From positions 1 to 36,305 of the forward strand of contig JANYIG010000175.1 in NCBI GenBank assembly GCA_025358765.1: 36,305 nt of DNA. The letters are read 5' to 3'. The notes below the pieces were generated by a model that worked only from the letters and a program-made list of their open reading frames with translations, ran no database searches and was not told where the DNA came from. The stretch comes from Candidatus Kapaibacterium sp. GTDB taxonomy: Bacteria > Bacteroidota > Ignavibacteria > Kapaibacteriales > UBA4661. The stretch's first letter is position 1, and each line of letters opens with the position of its first letter. Below, piece after piece: positions 1-8,763 of this stretch. The position numbers and the translations under genes were made by a program.

Positions 1-78
1 ATTGAGGACGATATGGGAACTGCCACATTTAGTGCAGCAATGAACAAGCGTTTCGGTTATCATGGGAAAGGTTTTTAA
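1..78 (+). CDS. C-terminal end of an unidentified protein (partial)
   Basis: Reading frame 1 is open from the first base to a TAA at 76-78 and gives 25 residues ending RFGYHGKGF. The gene starts outside the window and I do not recognise the family. No terminator follows it directly. The next 240 bases hold no convincing gene and then the broken transposase begins. The plus-strand hairpin at 1728-1766 could once have terminated this gene before the insertion; that is inference. Confidence is low because a short open frame at a window edge can arise by chance. Confidence 0.3.
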   Translation: MEDDMGTATFSAAMNKRFGYHGKGF

Positions 79-316
79 GGATGAATAACGCACAATATTT
101 CTGCCAATATACAGTAAATCATGTACTTTGTACCACTACCAAGTATTTATCTCTTTCATCTACTTTTTTCAAGGGTAGTCGAAAGAATTATATTGAACCT
201 TACATTCGCAAGAATGATTTTCTTTGGCGTAATGTTATTTGAAGTTTAGACAAAATCCGCCCGCTCGACATCAAATGGAGTCAGGTGTATTGGCACATTC
301 GGTGATTGATTTCGGT

Positions 317-1700
317 TCATGGTACAGCTTTTTTGGTTTTGTAGATGACCGGGCACCGTTTTCGTTTGCTTCGTGGTCGCCCTTTTTCCCACCCGACGGA
401 ATTACCTCGTGGTCGTGGAAGCGCCGACGGTGAGCCAACAGCAAACAAAATCGCGGAGATGTTCTGTCGCACCCGTCGGGGCGTTATGGGCGCATCGGCT
501 TTCTGCCATCCGAAGCGGATCATTCGGTCGTGCTTGCGGGCAAGAAACAGATGCCAGAAGGCAATCTCTGTCAGATGTGTCCACGTATCGGCAGCCTTCG
601 CCGTGAAGGTCTGCGGCATTGTCCACGAGCATTCCTGCTTCGAGACTTTGATACTGGCTTCGATGCTGGGACGCGCATCAAAGGCTCTCCAGAGTCCTTG
701 CGTTTGCGACCATATCGCATCAGCAATGGCGTTTTGCTGCAACACCAGCCAGATAACTCGCCGCTTGGGTGTTCCTTGATGCGTGATGCAGCGCAGAACA
801 TCGACGGTTAATGGCGCTTGGCGGCGATGCCGATGCTCGATATCATTGGCTGGCGGACGCATCCGCAAGCCGTTCCACCGTTGGAGAATGACTGTTCCAT
901 GACGGGCATCGGTGAAAGAGCAGCAATCGGCGATGCATGACCATGTTGTAGCATCATCGCAATCGAAGCGCTCTCCATAGACCGCCGGTGCGCCGCGCCC
1001 TTTACGCGCGGGTCATCGGCAGGCGGATGGAACAACGTGCGGTCGTGGCGCATGCGAGCTACCACGCCACATCGCTGATGCTGGGTGACCGATAAAAACG
1101 AAGCGCATCCAAAAGCACCGCCGAAGACAGACAGACAAGGCGTATCTGCGCCGAGTGCTGCCGACAATCGTTGAAGCTGTTCTGCGCCAAGACTGACTTG
1201 GGTGTCATGCTTGCTCAAAGGTCATTCGCCAATGGCATTGCCCATGAACTGTGGGGTTCAGACACATACCGCAAAAGCTGGTATTGATGCCCCGCAACGA
1301 TGCCGCCACCATTGACCTCATATGTTTGGGTATGGCAATACCGCAAGCCATCAACGGTACGACACGAACTGCGCCGCACCACGCTGGCATCACCAACGAC
1401 GACCATACACGGCAAGCCGTGTGCTTGGAGCTGCCCATGCTCCTGCCAATCCTTGAGAGCGTAGTGCGTATAGGTTGCCTCCAGAGTGTTGGTATCAAGA
1501 ACAGCCTCTTCAACAGCATCGTAGAGGCTTGACCACTGACGCGGACAATGCGGACTGAGGCTTAGTTCGGCAATATTGCGCGGTTTGGGACGCTCTAACA
1601 GAGCATCAATGAGGTTCAATGCGGCATCGTGCCGTTTGCGTGTCGCCGAAAAAATAGTTTGGCGAAACGCGCGAAGGTCAGCATATTGCTGGGGTGGGGT
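317..1700 (-). pseudogene. Frameshifted IS701-like DDE transposase remnant
   Basis: Three overlapping minus-strand frames read as one transposase of the usual length (about 460 codons). The first (about 1700-1215) contains RAFRQTIFSATRKRHDAAL, then a GDASVVRR segment with the likely first catalytic Asp, and VAGHQYQLL. The second (1218 to about 980) contains SVFGGAFG, RPPADDPRVKG-like text and then the break. The third (about 980-317) runs through YGERFDCDDATTW and IWSQTQGLWRAFDARPSIE-like helices to the basic C-terminus GWEKGRPRSKRKR. Frame changes fall near 1205-1217 and 970-985. No in-frame ATG precedes the N-terminal part, and an in-frame stop lies at 1701-1703. By recall of the family, the second catalytic Asp (normally in a VFDxGYD-like motif) is replaced by Gly. 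The family call comes from motif recall, and the terminal inverted repeats were not located. Confidence 0.72.
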
Positions 1701-1727
1701 TTAGTTCACAAATACAATCTCGCTACC

Positions 1728-1766
1728 AGCACTTTCAGATTTGCATCTGGAAGTGCTTTTTTTTTT
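1728..1766 (+). terminator. Rho-independent terminator (plus strand)
   Basis: A 13-bp stem (AGCACTTTCAGAT with ATCTGGAAGTGCT, one G-T wobble) closes a TTGC loop and is followed by ten T residues. It is oriented for plus-strand transcription, yet no intact plus-strand gene lies directly upstream. It may be the original terminator of the gene ending at 78, separated from it by the transposase insertion. Confidence 0.75.
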
Positions 1767-1819
1767 CAAAGAGCCAAATATTGATATAAACTTCAATTTG
1801 AACTACAATGCAATATAGC

Positions 1820-1855
1820 AAAAAAAGCCCGATGCGAACAGGTCGCATCGGGCTT
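1820..1855 (-). terminator. Rho-independent terminator of the susCD operon
   Basis: A perfect 13-bp stem (AAGCCCGATGCGA / TCGCATCGGGCTT) with a 5-nt loop is followed on the minus strand by seven T residues. It lies 25-60 bases past the stop of the SusD-like gene and faces the plus-strand hairpin at 1728-1766, so the two form a back-to-back transcription barrier. Confidence 0.85.
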
Positions 1856-1880
1856 AAAAATCAATGTATTCCGTCGAACG

Positions 1881-3188
1881 TTAATTGCCTTTTAAGTTAG
1901 GATTGGCATTCCGTTCTGGCTGACCAATAGGCAAATACTGCCATGTGCTTGCCCCCAAATGCCATTTATCGAAACGGCGTTGGTCGGACAGACGTGTACC
2001 CATACCAAACAAGGTTTTATCACGCTCAATATAGACGGAATCAAGCGTTGTTTCCGTGCGTTCAGCAAGCTTGTAAAACTTTCGGACGTTGTTCACATTC
2101 ACCAACGCGCCCGCAGCATCATTACCCACACGTAAACCCAACTCTGCAAGCATCAGTTCGTTTTCCTGCCATGTTACTATCGGCGACGGTGATGCTTGGT
2201 TCGGGAATTTTGATTGAACGTGATACGTAAAGCCTGACGTTGTGAAAGGACCAAGCAGCGCTATACGACGCGTGTTTGCGATGTTTGCAAGTTCAAGGTC
2301 GGTTGTACTTGTTGTGAACGCACCGCCAGCAACAACACCAGGTGTTGCAACGCCTTCTGCCGGGTCTGCTTTTAGATATGCCGCATACCGTGCGTCAGGG
2401 ATCAACTGTGCACGTCCTCTGCCGGCATCAAAGTACCAGCGCGAAGGGATGGTTGCATCCTCATACAAAGAAGTGAGCGCAGCATCACCTTGTTTCAGAC
2501 CGCTTTGCGCCGCAGTGCGGGCTGGCGAATACCGTTTGTCCACCAAATTGACTTTTGCAATCATAGTATTGATTTGGCGGCGTTGCACGTCGGTTGCTGC
2601 ATTTTGTAGTGCCAAATTTAAGTATGTGAGTGCCGAATCCGTCATTGCTGCCGAAGGAACAAACGGACCACCGTTGATAACACCGCCACCTTGACGTTCG
2701 GTGAACCCGTAATACGCTGCATACATAGAGCGAATAATACCACCATAAAGGTAGGCATTATACAAACCATTTTTCTTTACCGCATCAGAACCCGCCGGAA
2801 ACTGCATCCGCCCAATACGGGTAATCAAGTTGTCCGAAACAAACCGTGCCGAACCCATGACAGCCCAGTTGTTGCTTGCAGAAGCATTGTCCAACTGCAC
2901 AAGCCCAGTCTCTAATTCTTGAAACTGAGGAAATGTCGCGTTTGGAACACGAGCATCGAACACCAATTCATCCGATAAACCGCCTGCTAATACTACAGTC
3001 TGACTGTAACAACGAGTAAATTCGCGTTGAACACCTTGAATCAAAAATAGTAATTGGCTTGGGTCATCTAACTGGCTATCGTTAATTACGCTTTGTAACG
3101 GTTGAACATCTTGCACATAGCTGCTACAGGAAAAAGCTCCCAGCCCGAGTACAAGCACCGCAAAGAGGCTTAATACTTTTCGTTTCAT
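1881..3188 (-). CDS. SusD/RagB-like outer-membrane nutrient-binding lipoprotein
   Basis: This 435-residue protein follows the SusC-like gene by 40 bases. It begins MKRKVLSLFAVLVLGLGAFS and then Cys, a signal peptide with a lipobox (cleavage before the Cys in GAFSCSS). The ATG at 3188 is preferred over an upstream in-frame start at 3239 because the latter would run into the susC stop and bury the signal peptide. The body is mostly helical with repeated Ala/Leu/Asn-rich helices, as in SusD TPR-like folds, and ends with the family-typical stretch RRFDKWHLGASTWQYLPIGQ. SusD proteins cap the SusC barrel from outside and capture the ligand. Its size is slightly below the usual 480-550 residues. The substrate cannot be read from the sequence, and no glycoside hydrolase or sulfatase lies nearby to suggest one. 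Confidence 0.88.
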   Translation of the reverse strand: MKRKVLSLFAVLVLGLGAFSCSSYVQDVQPLQSVINDSQLDDPSQLLFLIQGVQREFTRCYSQTVVLAGGLSDELVFDARVPNATFPQFQELETGLVQLDNASASNNWAVMGSARFVSDNLITRIGRMQFPAGSDAVKKNGLYNAYLYGGIIRSMYAAYYGFTERQGGGVINGGPFVPSAAMTDSALTYLNLALQNAATDVQRRQINTMIAKVNLVDKRYSPARTAAQSGLKQGDAALTSLYEDATIPSRWYFDAGRGRAQLIPDARYAAYLKADPAEGVATPGVVAGGAFTTSTTDLELANIANTRRIALLGPFTTSGFTYHVQSKFPNQASPSPIVTWQENELMLAELGLRVGNDAAGALVNVNNVRKFYKLAERTETTLDSVYIERDKTLFGMGTRLSDQRRFDKWHLGASTWQYLPIGQPERNANPNLKGN

Positions 3189-3228
3189 GGTAATTGTATC
3201 CTCATGGTAAATTTGTAGTTCGAGTGAA

Positions 3229-6200
3229 TTAGAATCCAACGCTGACTATCAGGTTGAATGCTTTTGCCTGCATCTGCGTCAAAAAGTCCAATGATGCCAG
3301 AAGGCGACCAGTAGCAGGGCTACCGTTAATTTCAACTTCCGGACCAGTATAGTTCGTAAAGAGCGCAAGGTTATTAGCCGTACCAGTCAGGGTGAATTTT
3401 TTCAAACCAACCCCCAAATCATTCATAAGACGTGTTGCATTGTAGGTTACGCTTACTTCACGGAGACGAAGCCAATCAGCTTTTTCTACGTAGTTGGAAG
3501 CGTTAAGCGTGGAAAGATTTTGCTGTAAGCGCATAAAATCTTCTGCAGCTTGCTGATACGCCGGCGTACCGGGAGTCAGAACTTCTACGCCCGGAACTCT
3601 GCCCGTAGCAACCTGTGCCGCAGGACCCCTATCGGTAGCGGCATTGGAAGCAGTAGCGGGAACACCCGAACCGAAAATACCAAGTTTTGTTACCAACTCA
3701 TTGTACTTCGGATAATTCGAGTACAGTGGATTTGCGTGGAACTGGCGTGTTTGGTTATAGACCGAACCACCCAGAGAATATTCTGCCAATACTCGAATCG
3801 AAAAGTCACGGAAAAAGCGGAAATCCACTGAGAATGAACCCGAATAGAGGGGAGCAGCAGAAGCTATCGGGAAACCAACAATAGTACCAGTTGGTGTACG
3901 TACCACGCCTGTTGTGTCAATAATAGGACCAGTTGCTGGGTGCTGCCCCACAAGATTACGTGTTGCATCGGTTTCGACTGCCGCCGCCGTGTAGCTGTAA
4001 TAACCAGCCGCAGTAAAGCGTGGTGCAAGCGGACGCAAGCCCATAAACTCGCTACGCCGCTGACCCGGAATTAAAAAATTCTGGCCGGAGTTCAAAAATG
4101 CCGGACCACCCGCAGCAAAACCAAGGTCTTGCACTTTGTTGTCTGCGTAGTTAAAGATAAGATTCAGGTCGAGCGAAAACTCTTGTCCTTGAATAGGACG
4201 TGCGTAAAATTGTGATTCAAATCCCCAACCTTGAATGCTTGCTACGTTCGACGGATTATTACCTAAACCGGTAGATGGCGGGCGTGGCAAATTTATAAGC
4301 GACTGGCTTGCGTTGGAAATATAGTACGTAAGCTCTGCGCCATATGCGTTGTCAATCTCGAAATCAAGACCCATCTCAAGCTCCACCGCACGCTCTGGTT
4401 GAATCGCAGGATTGCCAGCAATGTTGAGCGTAGCACCGGCACCATAAGGCGACGACGATGCTTGCCAGAGAAATGCTTTGGCATCGGTTAAGCCCGGTAG
4501 TGAGCCAGTTTGCCCGTACGCAAGGCGGGCTTTCAGGAGGTTAAACACATCAGGCAGAACACCTAATTTATCTAACCGCACCATACCACTTACTTGCGGG
4601 TAAAAGATATTTGGCGCAGTCAAGCCGACGGTTGAGGCAAAATCCCAACGGAAACCGCCGGAAAGGAAGTAGGTTTGCTCTAAATTTAATTCCTCGCGGA
4701 AAAATACTCCGGCATCACGCGTATTGCTAAAAGTTTCACTAACGCTACGTGTGGCGGAGGCACCTGCGCCAATATCGCGCACAAGTTCTGTGGGGAAAGT
4801 GTTGGCTCCCAAATAGGCACTTCTGTTCACTGTATTGGTTCCTTGCGACCCCACAATAGTATTGGAATTTATCTCGCCAAACTTTGTTGCGTAAGCTGCA
4901 CTGAGGTCGAAGTTCAACCTGTTGGAAGAGAAGTTGAATATCTCGCGTTGCCCCGTTGGCGTAGAGCCGTAGGAATAATTCGGCGGGAAAAACGTGTCAT
5001 TGCTCACCGAGCGGGCATCAAAGCCCACAACACCACGCAGCGTTAAACCCGGAACAAAGGTCGGTATGTATGAAATCTCCACCGAACTGGTAAAGCGCGT
5101 AACGTTTTGGTTGTTTTCCGCCGCAGCAATTGCAAGGCTGTCGGTAAACTGATACGAACCATCACCACCAAATCCTGCCGCTTTTGTTTTGTAGGTGCGG
5201 TTTGCGATCGTAGCAGTTGGATTAGCGTACGGAGAAAAAATCTGTGTATTGCCCATCCAACCGTAGATGTTGTTATCGTTTTGTGGACGAGAGATTTTGT
5301 TGAGCGTAAAGTTTGTGTTCGCGCTGATCGTCAGATTTTTGGATGTAACCGCCTCCAAATTCAGCCGCACGGACTGGCGCGAAAGAGAGTTTTGGGGTAC
5401 AAAACCGTTTTCTTGGCGGTCTTCAAACCCGGCGTAATAATTAAAAATACCCGACGAACCTTGAAGATTAATGCCGTTTTGAACGATACTTCCTTGACGG
5501 AAGAGCGCATTTGCTTCGTTGTACGACACCATCTGGTCTGCTGTTATTTTACGGTGCGGGTTGTTAAAGCCAAACGTACCTTGATAGGTGATTCGCAAAT
5601 CATTTTGACCTTCCAACCCTCTACCGTGTTTGGTTCGTATCAATACCACGCCGTTTTGACCAGACGAACCATATAGCGCAGCAGCAGCAGGGCCTTTAAG
5701 TATTTCCATGCTTTCAATATCTGCCGGATTCAGGTCGGAAAGTTGGCTCACTTGCTGCCCACCTGCGCCGATACCAGTGCTGTTATCGCTGAGATAGCGT
5801 ACGCCATCCACAAAAATAGTCGGGTCGCCGCCCAACAAGCCCGCGCCAGCACGGACATTAAAACGAAGACCGCCACCCACCTGACCGGACGCAGGCGTAA
5901 TGGTTACGCCCGATACTTTACCGGAAATAAGCTGTCCAGCATTGGTATAGCCTACTCTATCGGTTAGGTCTGTAGCGTTAATGCGGGAAACAGCGACTTC
6001 AGCCACTGCTTTTTGTGTGCGCGAAGCCACACCCGTCACAACAACTTCATCTAAACCCTTTACATCTGGTACAACACGTAACTCTACCGTTGCTGTGCCA
6101 CCAGCGTCAATCGTCACGTTTGCTGCCGCTACCTTGTAGCCCACGTATTGGCTCTGGACAATGTATTTGCCGGGTTTCACATTCGGAATCTCAAACGCAC

Positions 6201-6417
6201 CATCTTTGTTGGTAACGCGCCCAACCTTCTGCGAGCCAGTACCCAACAAATCTTCCAAAGCCTCTTGCGTATTCACAACCGTCACTCGAGCGCCCGAAAG
6301 CGGCTCGCCTGTTTTTTTGTCCGTGACTTTGCCACGAACTGTGCCTGTCTGTGCGATCATCACACTACAAGAGAGGAATGCAATGACGGCACTGAAAAGA
6401 AGTAATCGTATCTTCAT
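3229..6417 (-). CDS. SusC/RagA-family TonB-linked outer-membrane transporter
   Basis: This 1062-residue protein has a signal peptide (about 1-22), a CarboxypepD_reg-like beta-sandwich (about 25-115, starting GTVRGKVTDKKTGEPLSGARV), the linker motif DEVVVTG (123-129) that precedes the plug in SusC proteins, a plug domain (about 135-260, with PTIFVDGVRY and ILKGPAAAALYGSSGQNGVV) and a beta-barrel ending in a terminal Phe (VSVGF). SusC proteins import ligands across the outer membrane using TonB energy. The ATG at 6417 is chosen because it begins the signal peptide MKIRLLLFSAVIAFLSC; the longer frame start at 6462 adds an unrelated extension. It is the first gene of the susC-susD pair. The leader carries a hairpin (6461-6480) and a possible -7 box (6509-6516). 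No anti-sigma/ECF pair or hybrid sensor is nearby, so its regulation is not evident. The many Tyr, Phe and Asn residues suit a barrel, but the substrate is unknown. Confidence 0.94.
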   Translation of the reverse strand: MKIRLLLFSAVIAFLSCSVMIAQTGTVRGKVTDKKTGEPLSGARVTVVNTQEALEDLLGTGSQKVGRVTNKDGAFEIPNVKPGKYIVQSQYVGYKVAAANVTIDAGGTATVELRVVPDVKGLDEVVVTGVASRTQKAVAEVAVSRINATDLTDRVGYTNAGQLISGKVSGVTITPASGQVGGGLRFNVRAGAGLLGGDPTIFVDGVRYLSDNSTGIGAGGQQVSQLSDLNPADIESMEILKGPAAAALYGSSGQNGVVLIRTKHGRGLEGQNDLRITYQGTFGFNNPHRKITADQMVSYNEANALFRQGSIVQNGINLQGSSGIFNYYAGFEDRQENGFVPQNSLSRQSVRLNLEAVTSKNLTISANTNFTLNKISRPQNDNNIYGWMGNTQIFSPYANPTATIANRTYKTKAAGFGGDGSYQFTDSLAIAAAENNQNVTRFTSSVEISYIPTFVPGLTLRGVVGFDARSVSNDTFFPPNYSYGSTPTGQREIFNFSSNRLNFDLSAAYATKFGEINSNTIVGSQGTNTVNRSAYLGANTFPTELVRDIGAGASATRSVSETFSNTRDAGVFFREELNLEQTYFLSGGFRWDFASTVGLTAPNIFYPQVSGMVRLDKLGVLPDVFNLLKARLAYGQTGSLPGLTDAKAFLWQASSSPYGAGATLNIAGNPAIQPERAVELEMGLDFEIDNAYGAELTYYISNASQSLINLPRPPSTGLGNNPSNVASIQGWGFESQFYARPIQGQEFSLDLNLIFNYADNKVQDLGFAAGGPAFLNSGQNFLIPGQRRSEFMGLRPLAPRFTAAGYYSYTAAAVETDATRNLVGQHPATGPIIDTTGVVRTPTGTIVGFPIASAAPLYSGSFSVDFRFFRDFSIRVLAEYSLGGSVYNQTRQFHANPLYSNYPKYNELVTKLGIFGSGVPATASNAATDRGPAAQVATGRVPGVEVLTPGTPAYQQAAEDFMRLQQNLSTLNASNYVEKADWLRLREVSVTYNATRLMNDLGVGLKKFTLTGTANNLALFTNYTGPEVEINGSPATGRLLASLDFLTQMQAKAFNLIVSVGF

Positions 6418-6460
6418 ACAGCGTAACCCTTGAAGAATATGAATTAAGAATGAATTATAC

Positions 6461-6480
6461 ATCGGGATACCCGTCCCGAT
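6461..6480 (-). promoter_or_regulatory. Hairpin in the susC leader
   Basis: ATCGGGA (6461-6467) and TCCCGAT (6474-6480) are perfect inverted arms around a 6-base loop, 44-64 bases upstream of the susC start. It could be a 5' UTR stem or an operator. There is no T-run, so it is not a terminator. Confidence 0.4.
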
Positions 6481-6508
6481 ACTGAGATTGTCCTACTTGA
6501 TGGAACGA

Positions 6509-6516
6509 CAAAAATG
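6509..6516 (-). promoter_or_regulatory. Possible -7 element of susC
   Basis: The minus strand reads CATTTTTG, one base off the Bacteroidota -7 consensus TAnnTTTG, in the context CATTTTTGTCGTTC. That resembles GTATTTTTGTCGCTTC ahead of the gene at 17409. It would place a start site about 85 bases ahead of the susC ATG. I found no clear -33 TTG at the expected distance. Confidence 0.25.
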
Positions 6517-6664
6517 CGACTGCCAAAGTCGTATTTGGGAAGGGAGGAAATTACGAACAATTTTTACCAAATAATAACAAATGTTAATTAGTTGTTAAAA
6601 AATATTCATTTTTTTGTCTTGTGGGTGGACGGAAGTGAGTTCTGCTGGTTAAAAGAAATTGTAA

Positions 6665-6694
6665 TTATCCGCCGTCGAAGAAGTCGGCGGATAA
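6665..6694 (-). terminator. Perfect inverted repeat, possible rpoN terminator
   Basis: TTATCCGCCG (6665-6674) pairs perfectly with CGGCGGATAA (6685-6694) around a 10-base loop, starting 75 bases past the rpoN stop. On the minus strand the stem is followed by a broken T-rich run (TTACAATTTCTTTT) rather than a clean T-tract, so termination is plausible but not certain. Confidence 0.4.
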
Positions 6695-6769
6695 CTGTTA
6701 TATATTCACGCACCGTCGTCCACAATCCCAAGCGGGCGGCGGCTGACTGTCCAACTTTTATCTGCTTAT

Positions 6770-8569
6770 CTACAACTCGCGGCGTAGGCGTGCCGGAGAA
6801 ATGTTCATCAAATCACGATATTTCGCTACGGTGCGGCGAGCAATGTTGAAACCAATTTTCGTGAGTTCTTGCGCGAGTTTGTCGTCGCTGAGGGGTTTGT
6901 TTTTGGGTTCGTTTTCGATGAGTTCTTTCAGTTTATCCTTCACGATGCGCGTGGATACTTCATCAATGCCGTCGTCATCGTCACCGGACGCAGAGCCATT
7001 TGTAGAACCAACGGTGCCATTGCTTCTGCCGTTCGTAGCAACGCCGTTTTCATCAAGCTGCATTTTGGGCATCGGCAAACCTTCGCTGAAAAAATACCGC
7101 AATTCAAAAATACCGTAATCCGTCTGCGTGTATTTGTTGTTCACCACGCGGCAGACGGTGGAAATATCCACGCCCGTATCTTCGGCAATGTTTTTGTAGA
7201 TCAGTGGTCGGATAAAATCTTTACCCTTCAAAAAAAACTCGCGCTGACGGTATGCGATCGCCGTCATCACGCGGATCATTGTCTGGCGACGTTGTTTGAG
7301 CGCTTGGATAAGGAATTTTGCATCGTCGTACTTTTGCTTAAAGAACTTCTTTGCATCTTTGTTCATGCGCTGGCTTTTCATGCCTTTTTTGGCAATTTCG
7401 CGTACTTGAGATTTCATCTGCTCGTACATCTTGTTCACGCGAATGTTCGGAACACGGCTGTCGTTGAGTTGGATGATGAAATCCTGTTTTTCTTGGTCGT
7501 AGAAGATGAAAAAGTCAGGAATAATGCTGCCTGTACCAGCACTGGTATCGCCTCCGCCCGGTTTCGGATTGAGTGCGCGAATTGCCCGAATTGCCTCACG
7601 CAAATATTCCTCCGTGACCTTGAGTTCACGCATAATCACTTCGTAATGCTTCATCTTAAACGCATCATATGTGCGGAGCAATACCTGTTGGGCAAGCTGT
7701 TGTCCCGCATTCAACTTAGACAGTGACCGAAGTTGTGCTAATAAGCACTCGCGTAGGTCGCGGGCGGCTATGCCCGGCGGGTCAAGCGTCTGTACTTGCG
7801 TCAACACATCCACGACGGTCTCTACCGTTACGTGCTGGAGCCATGTTGGTATCCCGCCGCTTGCTGATGAGCGGCTTGACGCGGGATGGAATGAAATGGA
7901 AATATGGTCGGTGAAATCCTCTGTATCGTCATAAGCATATGAACCATAATTATCGTCCGCTTCTAAGGCTATGCCTTGCGAAGCAGCTTTCGAGTGTTCT
8001 TCGTTCAGCACATCAATCTTTTCATTCGCAGCATCGGCAATTTCCTCCAGCTCACGTTGTAAATAACCGCTTGATTCCACACTCCACAGGATTTCTTCCG
8101 CCACAATTTGCTCTTCTTCGGTCATGTCGAGCATCCGAATTTGGTCGATCAGGTCTTCTACAAATGTACTGGTAGATTGGATGGGAATTGGCTCGCCACC
8201 ATTGTCCTCGTCGTTAGAATATTTTGAAGGATGTCCGTCATCCTCAATATAATCCTGCCACGAGTTTTCATCAGTGTTGCTAGCATCCTCGGGGTTATAG
8301 ATATCGAGCGCGGAAAGTTCGTCAGATGGCGTATCGGCGGTGATTTCATCAGCAACAGAATCCGGTTCGGCGGGAACATCCACATCGTCACCAAACTCAA
8401 TATCCTCGTGCAAACCTTCCTCAATCATCGGATTCATTTCGAGTTCCTGATGAATATGCTGCTCAAGCTGCAAGCCTGTCAACTGCAGGAGTTTCAGGTA
8501 TTGCACTTGCTGCGGTGTGAGCTTTTGCTCCAACCCAAGTTCAAATCCAACGGAAAGACCGACGTACAT
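6770..8569 (-). CDS. rpoN: RNA polymerase sigma-54 factor
   Basis: This 599-residue protein has the sigma-54 layout. A glutamine/leucine-rich region I (about 5-50, LGLEQKLTPQQVQYLKLLQL) contacts the enhancer-binding activator. A long acidic linker follows (about 50-130). The core-binding region contains LDPPGIAARDLRECLLAQL. A helix-turn-helix segment (EDTGVDISTVCRVVNNKYTQ) is followed by the RpoN box ARRTVAKYR (about 577-585), which reads the -24 element. The start at 8569 (MYVGLSVGFELG) is chosen because region I must lie at the N-terminus; the longer frame to 8701 adds 44 unrelated residues. At about 600 residues it exceeds the usual 430-500, owing to the acidic linker, an acidic Asn/Asp-rich insert (about 180-240) and a Ser/Gly/Asp-rich insert before the C-terminal domain. 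No enhancer-binding protein is encoded in this window. The leader carries an inverted repeat at 8650-8686. Confidence 0.96.
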   Translation of the reverse strand: MYVGLSVGFELGLEQKLTPQQVQYLKLLQLTGLQLEQHIHQELEMNPMIEEGLHEDIEFGDDVDVPAEPDSVADEITADTPSDELSALDIYNPEDASNTDENSWQDYIEDDGHPSKYSNDEDNGGEPIPIQSTSTFVEDLIDQIRMLDMTEEEQIVAEEILWSVESSGYLQRELEEIADAANEKIDVLNEEHSKAASQGIALEADDNYGSYAYDDTEDFTDHISISFHPASSRSSASGGIPTWLQHVTVETVVDVLTQVQTLDPPGIAARDLRECLLAQLRSLSKLNAGQQLAQQVLLRTYDAFKMKHYEVIMRELKVTEEYLREAIRAIRALNPKPGGGDTSAGTGSIIPDFFIFYDQEKQDFIIQLNDSRVPNIRVNKMYEQMKSQVREIAKKGMKSQRMNKDAKKFFKQKYDDAKFLIQALKQRRQTMIRVMTAIAYRQREFFLKGKDFIRPLIYKNIAEDTGVDISTVCRVVNNKYTQTDYGIFELRYFFSEGLPMPKMQLDENGVATNGRSNGTVGSTNGSASGDDDDGIDEVSTRIVKDKLKELIENEPKNKPLSDDKLAQELTKIGFNIARRTVAKYRDLMNISPARLRREL

Positions 8570-8649
8570 AATGCTTCGCTGACGATAATGAGTTCTTGTT
8601 GTAATGAGTTTCTGTTGCTTGTTCGTTATGAGTTCACTAACTTTGGAAC

Positions 8650-8686
8650 GAATTTTGCTATGCAATAGTAGCAAGATGCAAAATTC
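8650..8686. repeat. Inverted repeat in the rpoN/pyrD divergent region
   Basis: GAATTTTGC (8650-8658) and GCAAAATTC (8678-8686) are perfect 9-bp arms separated by 19 bases. They lie within the 194-base region between the divergent rpoN and dihydroorotate dehydrogenase starts. It is a candidate operator or leader structure; no known regulator motif was recognised. Confidence 0.4.
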
Positions 8687-8763
8687 AGCGCTTTCATGCA
8701 AATCGTAAGTTTACATAAGAACGGTTTTCCTTTGAATCATTTTGGCATCTTCGTCATACAATT

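Larger units (their letters stand above)
6418..6769. other. Intergenic stretch between rpoN end and susC start
   Basis: This 352-base gap lies between the 3' end of rpoN and the 5' end of susC, both on the minus strand. It holds the susC leader with a 7-bp hairpin (6461-6480), a possible promoter element (6509-6516), an AT-rich tract (6555-6620) and a perfect inverted repeat (6665-6694). I see no convincing small gene. Confidence 0.6.

Noticed and set aside
345-779. Plus-strand open frames across the transposase remnant
   Set aside because: The conserved transposase motifs are all on the minus strand; the plus frames have none.
5107-5676. A 189-codon plus-strand open frame within susC
   Set aside because: It is antisense to the SusC plug/barrel coding region and has no family features.
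6869-7726. A 285-codon plus-strand open frame opposite rpoN
   Set aside because: It lies wholly antisense to a clear sigma-54 gene, has no recognisable motif and is a frame shadow.
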